Source: Ascaphus truei
Lineage: Eukaryota; Chordata; Amphibia; Anura; Ascaphidae
Direction of reading: 5' to 3'
Length of the DNA: 64,000 bases
NCBI GenBank assembly: GCA_036426205.1
Contig: CM071568.1
Coordinates: forward strand, 227,176,777 to 227,240,776
In this document: positions 14,393 to 26,300 of the stretch, piece after piece
How the letters are laid out: every line of letters begins with the position of its first letter
Numbering within the stretch: position 1 is the first letter of the stretch
Translations under genes and position numbers: made by a program
Notes under the pieces: generated by a model
Databases searched by the model: none
What the model was told of the DNA's origin: nothing
Seen by the model: the letters and a program-made list of their open reading frames with translations, nothing else

Positions 14393-17300
14393 GCGCACAC
14401 AGACACACACACACACACAGGAGACATGGATCAGGGATCGGGGCAGAAGGGGGACAGACCGTCAGGGGGTGGGCCGGGGGTGGGCGCGTCACTGGCCGGG
14501 GGCGGGCCAGTGACGTCACGGAGCTGGTTCGCCCTCATTGGGCGAACCGCTCACATGACCGGCCTGTCTCGCCGGCAAGCACGGGAATTTTAAATTCCCC
14601 TATGACCTGCGCTTCCGCAAGCACGCGGAAGCGCAGGTGAGCCCCTACTAAAGCCGCTCTAATTGCACCTGTAGGGGCTCAGTGCTGAGCGGGAGCGCGC
14701 ATCAGCACGCTTCCGCCAGCAAGCGGCAAACATGGCCAAGGCCTTAGGGAGGATTTGTTCCTGTAAAGTACCCCTAGTTTGGCATAGGTCTTAGTTGTCA
14801 GGGTATCAATGTGCATCCCGAATGCTAAGTGGGAGTCAAACCATAAGCCCAGGTATTTAAAACTAGTGACAGGGGTTAGGGTGGTGTTAGTGTTGGTTCT
14901 AATCTGGAGCTCAGTCGCTGGCAGCTTTAAAATTTAGTCTTGGTCTCAAATACCATTGTTACAGTCTTGTCAGTGTTTAAAAACAGTTTGTTTTGGGAAA
15001 TCCCGTTTTTGAGTCTCAAAAAGTCAGACTGAAGTATGAAGTATGAAGAGGCTATGGCTGTGGGAAGATCATTAATGAACACTGAGAAGAGTAGGGGCCC
15101 TAGATCAGAGCCTTGCGGGACACCACAGGTGATATCCAGGGGGTTGGAGTTAGAGCCTGAGATGGACACATGTTGGGATCTACCTGATAGGTAGGACTGA
15201 AACCAGTTTAAAGCAAGCTTCCTATTCCAGAGCTCTGGAGTTTGTTAAGCAGGATAGCATGATCAACTGTGTCAAAAGCCTTTGCAAAATCTAGGAATAC
15301 TGCACCAGTGAGTTGTCCCAGTTCCATTCCACACTGGATTTCATTGCAAACTTTTAGCAGGATAGTTACGGTGGAGTGTTTGGGGCGAAAGCCAGATTGG
15401 AATTGGCTAGGGAAATTTGTCTTGTTATAGTAATTGCTTAATTGGGAGTGGACACATTTTTCCATAACTTTGGATAGAATTGGGAGAAGGGAGATTTGCC
15501 TGTAGTTTGAGACAGTGTTTTTGTCCCCACTTTTGAAGATTGGGACAACTCTGGCAGTTTTCCAGGTCTTAGGGATATGGCCTGCAGACAGGATAGAGAT
15601 GACTATGGAAGAAATTGGTTTGGCAATGGCTGGGGCACCAAGTCGTAGGAACCTAGATTGTAGTAAGTCAGGTCCACATTGGCTGCTTAGTTTTAATTTG
15701 AGGAGCGCTTGTGTAATCTCCTCTTCGATACTGGGCCAAATTGAAAATTGTGGGCAGTGTTGGGAGGGGGTGGGGCTATGTGGGTACTCCCAGGATGAGA
15801 TTCAGGTTTGTGGTTTGGGCTGCGTTTCGCTAATAAGTTAGTGGCACACCCCACAAATTAATCATTGAATGCATTTGCAAGGTCAGTGTATTGTAGTAGT
15901 GGTTGAACTTCTTCTAGCTTCATGTTACAAAGCCGGTATAACTGATGAGACCCAAAAGGTTGAAATAGCTGCCTGTGAGTAGGTTTACTGGCTATGCATT
16001 TCTGAAACCCTGGCTATGCTGAAAAGCTGTGTAATCAAGCAGGCATAAGCTTAAAAAGGGTCAATGTTCAAATGGACATGAAGCAAAAGGTGACAGTGTG
16101 TGCTCATTTGCATGTCAATACCCAGAATCCTTATGCTGCGCTTATAGTGCTGGCGAAAGCAACGTCACGGCAAAACAAATGCATTGCCGCGTCGCGTGTG
16201 CTTGTAGTAAGCGCGGCGAGACGGAGTGATGGATTGGTCGCGATAGCTGGAAGTCATCTCTATTTGATTTTCCAGCGACCGCAGCCTGGCGTCGCGTTGC
16301 TGTCACTATAAGTGTAGCCTTAGCTGCAGTGGAAGCATTGTATGCTAAGGGATAATGGGGAAAGGCAGGGTTGCAGACCTGTCTGAGACATGCGAATGTG
16401 CTTACAAGTGGTATTTCTATTTATTGTACTTTAGGTAAAGAAGATTACTCTATATATATATTTTGATGCCCACACCACGTTGCGGTCTCTTTTATCCCAA
16501 TTTAAGGCTGGAAACACTGTAAAAAGTTTAACTGCAGGGGTTTTATTTACAGGGATTAAGTCATATGCCAGGCCCACCATCCCTTTAAATCAAAACAAAT
16601 AATAAAATAAAATCCTATTCCCGTTAGGGAAACTAACTCACTTTTCTTCAGTCCTCTCTAAAGACCGCTGGCCAACTATACTGGTTCCCAGCTAAAACAC
16701 GCCAAGCTAAAACATGACCCAAGATGTGGGAATCAGTGGAGCACCATTGCCGGAGGTGTCTGCAGTGCAAACAGCGAAAAACACTGCCTACACACGCAGC
16801 CCCAATGGGCCACTTAAAGAGCCCTGGTCCCATAGACCTAGTCTGTATGGATTTCCTCTGCATCGTGGCAGATTCGAAGAATTCGAGAATATTTTCGTAG
16901 TAACAGACCATTACACCTAATACGCTCAAGCGTTCCCCACCAAGGACCAGAAAGCTCTCACAATTACCAAAGTACTGTGGGACAAGTACCTAATTGGATG
17001 CACTCTGATCAAAGGAGAGACTTCAAGAGCAAGTTGATCAAAGAGCTCCTGAAGCTTCTTAGTATCGAGAAGTCCTACACAACTCTCTACCATCCTGAAG
17101 GAGATACCCTTCCGGAGCACTTCAATCGGACACTACTAGACATGTTAGGAACACTACGGGACTCTGAGAAGGCCAGTTGGAGCAAGCATGTAGAGCCTTT
17201 AGTGTCTAGTACATGCATACAATTGCACCAGGCATGAATCCACAGGGTACTCACCCTATTTCATGATGTTCGGTAGAGAGGCACAACTACTGGTGGATAT

Positions 17301-20300
17301 CCGGCTAAGAGTGTCTACCGACGGGGTACCGAACATGACTCACTACAAATATGTGCAAAGACTTCAGGATAACCTCTGCAGAGCATATCAGTTGGCCAAA
17401 CTGAATGAATATAACAAGCGGAGGTATGACCATATGGTACGCTACAGGGAACTTCGGCCTGGAGACAAAGTTCCCCTGCAGAATTTAGGCATACCAGGGA
17501 AGCACAAGTTAGCTGACCGCTGGCGAGAGGCTCCCTTCGTGGTGGAGTCACAGATGCCTGGCCTTCCTGTATATCACATCAGAGATTCAGAGGGAAGGGT
17601 AAAGGTCTGGCATCGGAATCACTTGTTACCTATCCCTCAAGTGGGGGAAAGTGAACCAGAACCATCACCAATAATGCCTTCAAATGAACAGGAAGATTCC
17701 AGCGAAATTCCGAATGCTGTAATGGAAGAAAATCAGGATCCCATGGAAGGAACGTCTTCCACTACAAATGGAGATTGGTGGCACCACCAGAAGAAGTAGT
17801 GGGTAATGGGCCTATCATCCATGTACACTCTCCAGCAGCTTCAAAAAGCCGACCCCTCGACCCAAGGAGTCTGAATTTCATTCCTACTAGAGACTATGTA
17901 GCTGAAGAGTCACACCCTATGAGAGGGCCAGGGACTCAATCCGATGGTAGCCTCTCCACCCAAGAAGACGTCAGAGAAGAGACTCGTCGAAGTCAAAGAG
18001 TGAGACGCCCTCCAACGAAAATGGCGTATGATTCATTAGGGGCACCTCACTATGAGTCTCAGCAGCTGTCTTGGAGCCGGAAATATTAATATTGTCTAGA
18101 TGTTGTTACACAGAGTTAAGTTGCATGATGATTTGAATTTTTTATTATATAAAGAGCCAGTTATGTGTTGTCCTCAAGCAGGGGCGTGGAATTCTCCACC
18201 AGGGGTAGGATGTAGCCGAGTCCCCTACCCTTCTACGGTGCAGGGAACTGGCCAGTTACTCTGTGGGACCCCGCGTGATCAGGGGGAACAGCGCAGCCTC
18301 CACTCCAGAGTTCGGCGCATGCGCAGTGGCTGGCAAAACGGCGGCCATTTTGGATTGCCTGAAAGGGCTCTACATGACTACAAGTCCCAGAAGGACTTGT
18401 GAGAAAGTGTGCGAGTGCCCCTCTTGAATCAAGGATATCCTTCATGGGACCCGGTGGGATATCCAGTCTAGCAGGAGCCAGCAGAGAGGACAGATACATC
18501 CAGGGTGCCAGTAAGCCCCTGGACTAGGCCAGAACTCTGGCCCTAGGCCCCAGTTAGGCCATGAGACACCTAAAGAGCAGTATTGTAGGGAAGGCCTCAG
18601 ATAGGGACCCTTCACATTAGAACCTGTTGCGGCTATCCTATGCTGGTGGACGGTTTCCCCGTGGTGTACTGCGGCCTGGGACCAGTTCGCACATGGCAGC
18701 TCAGGAGAGGACTTCTCCGGCTGGAGCTCGTGACGTGGACCATTCCTTGGCCAAGGCGTGAGGGGATTGTTGGAGACCGCGTGGTGTGGGACCGACTCAA
18801 CACATGGCTGCAAGCAGCACCTGGGTACTGGAGTATCCAGAAAACATATATATTCTATTCTGCGCTCCTATTACTTTAGGTAGGGATATAAACAAGGTGC
18901 AATAGAGGAAACATGTACATGGTTTAACAAATTGATCCCAAAGGAATCAAGAAAAATGCACTTGCATGCATTTGGAGGGTCTTTTTCTTGATCCCTTTGG
19001 GATCAATTTGTTAAACCATGTACTGGAGTATCCAGGCAGGTACCAAACGTGCACCAGCATTCACAGGGGATAGCGCTTCCGCACATTTGGGTGGGACTGC
19101 TGGACGGACACCAGGGGTTATTGGTGCCACGGCATCCTCAGTACATTGGGGGAACCACTCAGTGTTTGGGGTCCCTGCACTGTACTGTTGTTACCTAGTA
19201 TAGTGTGTTATATGTGTTTCGCATTGTGTACAGTAAAGATCAGTTATATACATTGTATGGTGCTGTTGCTTACTACTGTTGTATTGGTTCCTGTGAGGGG
19301 TTATCCTGTCAATGCTGGGATCCCTCTTAGGTGGAGGCGCTGCATGCAAGGAGATAGAGCTCACCCCAGGCGCCCAGAAGCAGAGGCTCAGGCCTCCTGT
19401 GAGCATACAGTTACAGCAGCACGCGTAGTCGCCTGCGTATATTTCCCTTAGGCATAGGGGAAGGGGGCTACAATAATAAGGACGGAGACTCGGACTTCTG
19501 CAGCTTAAAAACATTTGCTGCACAATCCTTCATTTTATTTCATAAGAATGGTTCTTTGCGTTACATATTTACAAGCCGGCCACTGTGTTAATGTAAACCA
19601 CAAAAAAATGTTATGGGACAATGAGGACATGTTTAGTATTTAGAGGATTGCAATATTCCTGTTTTGGGATTACCAAGGAGTAATTTCAATTTAAATAAAG
19701 AGAAGATAAAAGTTGTATGTTGAGCTGACAGTGAAAAAGACAGGAGTAGAAAAATGTACATGTGATTCCCATATTATGCTCAACTTTAGGTGCAAAGTCT
19801 GAAGGCATGAATAAACCAAACAAACATGGCACATTTCGTTGAAGTGAACGGATGGATCTGTAGATGCCAGTTACACTATGCCACAGCTATTGGATACGTT
19901 TCTCTTGCTAATTTAATATGAGACCATCAAACTGCAAACGTTGTCAATTCTGCAAGGGATACAGCAATACATGAATATAATTGTACTCTAATAATAAAAA
20001 ATATATATTCAAAAACCATCATACTTATTCCTACTAGGGTACACAATTAAATATAGGGCATTATTTGGAGTACTTTTTCTTCAATACCAGCTTAATTATT
20101 TGCTTGGTATTTTGACATACCCACAATTGTAAAATATACTGGACACCTAACAAGCTCCTATTGGTGTCCAGTATATTTTACAATTGTGTTTCAGCTAGTC
20201 CTGGCTGATTGGAGGTTGGCAACCTCCTACTTAATTTAAGCTCACCCCCTCCCACATTTAAATGGTTAAGGGCTCACTCCATAGCATCTTCCACCCAGGG

Positions 20301-23300
20301 GAACTTGTTTGCTTGCAGGATGGTTGTGACATCTCTAATACAGAGTGCTTTTCCTGGTAATGTACAGGTTAATAAAGGCTTCAATCAGACTTAGAACTTT
20401 GCAACTAATATTGACAGATTTACTATAAATCATTCTTCCTGTTATTACACAGGTTATTAAGAATTTATATTAGCGTTAAGGACCCCTGAATTGTGGTCTG
20501 CCGTGACGTTGGCTCAGGGGCTTACAACAATTTTGGCCAAAAATGTCAAACTAAAAGACCATTTTACTTAATAGATATTTATACATATATATTTAGGCAC
20601 TGTACCGTGTATGATTTTCACTGGATGTGCTAAAACTGAGCTTTGTCTGTGTTTTATGTGCTGTCTCTGGTTTTAAATATTTTGACATACCACAAGAAAA
20701 CATTATACATGTCTGTTTGTGTTGGTTCAAAATAAAAAGTTTTTGTATATTTCAGGGTAATGCTGGACAATCAGGCCCAATTGGAGACCCAGGCGAGAGA
20801 GGACCACCTGGGTCGCGGGTAAGAATCATGTTACATAGATCAACAATATGTTGCAAATGTTGTTTACAATATATATAGTCTTTAAAAATGATGTAACCAT
20901 CTTATTATTTTGTCAGGGCTCCAAAGGACCACTTGGAACCATGGCTATGATGGTATGTAACCTCCGCTCAATAATATTGGATCAACACTGTCAGCAATCG
21001 TGTAGCTAAGTTTAATTGTTACACCAGTGTCTGTAATGGTTAGAATCTCACTGCCTTAACAGTTCTTTAGAACCTTGTAAAGAACCTTGTTGAAAGTATG
21101 TTAAAATGCTCTTTGTGGAGAAGGGATGACCTAGTGGTAACATTAGTCTGTGAAAAGCGAGAATACAGTTGTCACCTCGGGGGAAGTAATTTTAGTTTCT
21201 GTGGACATGTAGAGAGCTGCTTGTCCATTATACATACGTAGAATGGAATAACTTCCCTGGAGCTGGAAGAATAAAGTCAATTTCCTTGTGCTTTAGGGAT
21301 GCTTCATCCTCTGTAGCCAACAGCTTTCCCCACGTTGAGGGTTAGCCACTGTCATTTCCACTTCTGCCCCCTCTCGGCATACCCCGGCTGTAGGGAGAGT
21401 AAGTCGGGATTGAATATCGATCTGTTGAAAATGCGAAATAAGGATGTATGATGCCTGTTATAGGAGCCATGTGGATATTTCACTTTTACTATAATGGTTG
21501 AGCACAATGGGGGTAAATGGGATACTGAATTGCTGCTCAAGTAGAAAATGATCTGGTTATCGGTGCATGTAGTTTCCTTTAGACTTCAGCAACGGCAGGC
21601 TGGGTGAAACAGTACAGATACAGTACTCTGAGCCTAACTGTAGCTATTTCGCTGTCCTGGCTTTACAGGACTTTTATGTTATTATGCAACGTATTAATGT
21701 GTAATGGGCATTAATAAATGGGACGTTGCGTGTTGAATAAGAGAGATTGCAGCTAGACGAAAACAAAACATAAAATGCATACGCATAACTAAAAAATGAT
21801 GTACAGTATGTTATGTTTTTTTCAGCCTTGTGAACTTGTAAACTTTACACGAGAGAATTGCCGTAAGTAGTGTTGAATTTGAAAGCGTTACATTGGTAAA
21901 ACTACTCTTATGGTTTGATGTCCCCCTGCCCATATAATATCTGCAGTTGCCCTTGTGATATAGTGATTGAAAAGCATGAAAAAAAATCTGGAACTTTTGA
22001 CTCTTTTGAAATGGTCTCCTTATATGAAGAGAGGTTTATCTTTCAGCTTCTCAACCTCTTAAAATCTTTATATTGTGGAAATTCTTTTGAAGAAATGTAC
22101 GTGAAAATATAGTCTGCAGTGAAAAACAAATGAACAGCATCTAATTTTTTTAATTTAAATTGAAGTCCCATATTGACTGTATTTCCCTAATACGCTGTCG
22201 TTTAAAGTACAGTATAGCTAAAGTAAAGGTTTCAGTACCTTCAGCAGCTGTAAAGTGTCCCAATTAGGGTTGCCTTGCTTGGCTGGCTGACACGATCCAG
22301 CTGGCAGCGCGCCCCTTCCTTCCTACTCGTTTGAAGCACTGGATAAGTCCTTCTCATCTTTGTGTCCCCAACGCACCCGCACCCGCATGCTTTTTCCTTT
22401 CCTCCCTCATGCGCTCACATGACCCCATACACCCACATCTCAGATCTTCAAGGATGAAGCGATGACTGGCGCCTGGGTTGTAGGGCCATCGGAGAGAGGG
22501 TAAAGCAGTCAAGGGTTTTATGCGGCCTGCGGGAAGCCTGTTGTCACCAGTAATATATATATATGGTCCTATTTAAGATGTTGATTTCACCCAAAATTCG
22601 GTGGTTTAAAATTGAGGTGACTTTAATGTAAATTTCAAACAGAACCCGAATAATATCTCCACTGCTGGTGGGGACTTTTAAAGTACTGCACAGAATATAT
22701 ATAAATAAAAATGAATTTCTAATCTCTGTTTTTATATTTTTCTCCTACAGCTTGCTTTTCAGGTAAATACATTTATAATCCCATATTTATTATTAACAAT
22801 CTTATAAAAGAACATAAGTAACCGAAAACAACATGTCTTTCTTTTGTTTTTATTCCAAGGTGCTTCAAAATGTCCAGTCTACCCAACCGAAATAGTGTTT
22901 GCCCTCGATGCATCTCAGGATGTTCCGCCAGCGGCATTTCAAAGGATGAAAGACACTATCGTATCCATGATAGAAAACATGGAAATCAGTGAAAGCAATT
23001 GCCCCAGGGGTGCCCGTGTGGCTGTAGTCTCATACAGCAGTAGCACAAAACTCCTAATCCGTTTCTCTGACTACCAGAGGAAAAAGTTGCTCTTGGAAGC
23101 AATCCGTGGGATCACTCCAGAAAGTTCATCTTCCCGGCGGAACATTGGGGCAGCCATGAGGTTTGTGGGGAGGAACATCTTCAAGCGCGTCCGTCAGGGA
23201 GTCCTCATGAGGAAAGTCGCGGTGTTCTTTGCTAATGGCCCGTCCCAGGATGCAGCTTCCATAAACACTGCTGTGCTGGAGTTCAGTGCGCTCAACATCA

Positions 23301-26300
23301 TACCTTCCGTCATTGCCTACAGCGATGTCCCCAATGTCAGAAGTGCCTTTTCGGTAAGCAGCCATCTTACAGTGTGTTAAAAGTCTGTCCAAAATATGCA
23401 TGGAGTACTCCAACTTAAAGCATGGACAATACATAAATCCTCAACTGATAGATAGTATTTCATTATAGATATTTCTGCTTGAAAGCTTCCCCTTCATATG
23501 TGGTACAACCAATTTCGTCCCTCCCAGATTTGCCTCTTTCTGAAATCCCCTGTTCTAGCTAATGGTTTAACCCCACATTATAGATGTAGTCAACGTTATT
23601 GCAGCCGTCATCGCACCCTAATGCCTTTCTGTTCCTGCGAGTTTTAATGCGTTACCGCGCGCTTTGCAATTTGGAGCCGGGAGTTGCAAAATCGATTTAC
23701 TGTACGATAATGAGTGCAATAACATTGGCTACAACTGCATCTTCAGGGACCACTTTCTTCCTTGAACTATATGCTAGTTACTTTCCTTAAAACAGCAAAC
23801 CTCTGTACTAAAATGAATTATTTTATTTTTTTAACCCCCATCCCCTCCCATATATGTAATTTCCTTTTTACAGGATAGGAATCTGAGGATCCCCTGGAGC
23901 TGAGCAGCGCTCTTTTCAGCTCCAGAGACCCAACAATTCCCAAGATACTCGCTGGGAAAGTTACAGTGTTCAAATTTCCCTCCAGGGAAAACAACACGAC
24001 TGCTAGATTTGAGGCCAATAGGAAGCGGTAAAATGATCGGTTCTAGCTTCCTATTGGATGACCATTTCAATCCGCTTTCTAATCAGGAAGTAATACTGTT
24101 AACTTCACCAGTATCTCTGAAACATATGGGCCCTTCAAGCTAAAAATTGAGCAGAATAACCTCTGAAGGCTCCTATGGTTCCAATCCTTTAAATTTTTTT
24201 AAAGGGTTTTAGCTATGGGGTTTGCTGTTTTAATCAAATATAGAATTACACAGAAATGTAAGAGGAGCAGTCCCACCTATATTATCACTGCTCCTTCTAA
24301 TGCTCCTATCCACACTTATTGCACTAATTTTCTCATTTTATTTCTCTTCTAAACCTATGCATAACCTATGCATAACATACTTCCCTGTCTTCCCATCTGC
24401 ACTTATTCTGTTCCCCCGTAAAGAGACAATCCAAGCAGCACTTTTAAAAAAAAATCTTTTGAAGTGAAACTTCTTTAGTGGCACCTTTGATGGGATAAAA
24501 CTGGATAGATGGGGGGCGAAATGTGAAACGGAAGTCACGTCACGTAATGGACGCCGCTCCGCTCACACGTCCCCTGTCACATGTGGCGGCGGCGGCGGCA
24601 ATAGCCGCCGCTCCTAACTGCCGCTGTTCCGTCGCCCGCTGCCATGCCGCGGCCCAGCATGCGCAGAAGCGGCTGGCAGTGGCGCCGTTCCCCGCCCGCT
24701 GCCATGCCGATGGACAGGAGGAGGGAGGCTGGCGCCGCTCCTAACAACCTGGGAATGGGGGGGTTTGAGCGCGCCACCGGGGGGTGTGGAAGGGGGGAGC
24801 TTGAGCGCGCTGCCGGGGGATGGGGAAGGGGGAGCTTGAGCGCGCCGCTGGGTTGTGGGGAAGGGGGAGCTTGAGCGCGCCGCCGGGGGGTGGGCGGGGG
24901 GTATCTGCTCAGAAGACTCAGACTGAGCCCCCCGGGTCCGCAGCTCCGCCGGGGGTAGGGGGAGTCAGGAGAGAAGGGGCAGGACACAGACAGAGAGACA
25001 TACGGTGTGTACACACAGAGAGATACACATACACTGACAGACACCCACACTGACAGACACGCACACACTGACATACACACATTGACTGACACATACACAC
25101 ATTGACTGACACATACACACACTGATTGACACACACACACACTGACTGACACACACACACTTACTCTGACGCATACACACACACTGACTGACACACACAC
25201 ACTTACTCTGATGCACACACACTCTGACGCACGCACGCACACTGACGCACGCACACACTGACGCACGCACACACACTCTGACGCACGCACGCGCACACTC
25301 TGACATGCACACACTCTGACACGCACACACTCTGACACACACTGACGCACGCACGCACACCCCAGTGATGTACCGACCACCGCCCCTGAATGATGTGCCT
25401 ATTCCTTCCCCCCCCCTGTGAGCACCCCCACCCGCTCAACATTCATGATGCTGGTACTGCTGCCAATAAACACATACACACACACACTGACGCATGCACA
25501 CTTTGATGCACGCACACTTTGACGCACGCGCACGCACACTGACTGTCACACATACGCACGCACACTGACTGACACACATACGCACGCACACTGACTGACA
25601 CACATACACACACTGACTTACACACATACACACACTGACTGACACACATACACACACTGACACACATACACACACTGACTGACACAGAGAGACATTCACA
25701 CAACACAGAGAGAGAGAGACATACACTGACACACACACACACACACACATTGACTGACAGACACACACACACTGACTGACACACACACTGACTGACACAC
25801 ACACACACACATTGACTGACACACACACACATTGACTGACACACACACACATTGACTGACACACATGCACACACTGACACACATGCACACACTGACTGAC
25901 ACACATACACACACTGACCGACACACATACACACACTGACCGGTACAGATAATACACTGACGTGCAAAGATACATACACTGACTGACACACACACAAACA
26001 AACACACATACATACTCTTTGACTGACACACATACACACACTGACTGACACACACACTGACTGACACGTGTGCCGAGCACGCGCGTTTTAAGTCAATTTC
26101 TGTGACAAAAGTCAAAGAAGTTTCACTTACTATGCGCGTGCACAGCACACACAGCTTTTTTTTTTTGCTTTAATATATTCAGCCGTTGATTACATTTATT
26201 GAAAATTAATTACCTAAGCTGTCGATCGATTAATTCTCCTGTGATTAATCTGCAATGATCCTGCTTCCCAGGGTTCACTAAATGGCTGCCTTTCAGTTTC

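Larger units (their letters stand above)
13155..15935 (-). mobile_element. L2-type LINE, 5'-truncated, broken
   Basis: The minus strand encodes a non-LTR reverse transcriptase. It runs from a pre-RT segment (about 15930-15550) through the GFRPKHST motif and [17 protein letters not shown] (about 15280-15230), to [21 protein letters not shown] (about 15125-15065) and the L2-type C-terminal region (13800-13400). The LINE 3' end lies near 13155. The region that should carry the catalytic FADD box after INDLP is deleted, and stop codons and frame changes occur, so the copy is dead. It is interrupted by the insertion at 13842-14743. Confidence 0.9.
13036..20755 (+). other. 7.7-kb intron filled by retroelements
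   Basis: This intron holds the L2 LINE, two Harbinger-type MITEs and a Ty3/Gypsy remnant (listed separately). The part from 19480 to 20755 shows no coding exon. It carries a short perfect hairpin at 20122-20188 and moderately repetitive DNA near 20190-20400. Confidence 0.85.

Noticed and set aside
14090..14640. Overlapping Thr-His and Cys-Val frames on both strands
   Set aside because: (CA)n microsatellite; no codon signal or domain.
24577..26148. Long minus-strand Cys-Val-Ser frames up to 267 codons
   Set aside because: Frames through the CACACTGACTGA array and CGG-rich DNA; not genes.
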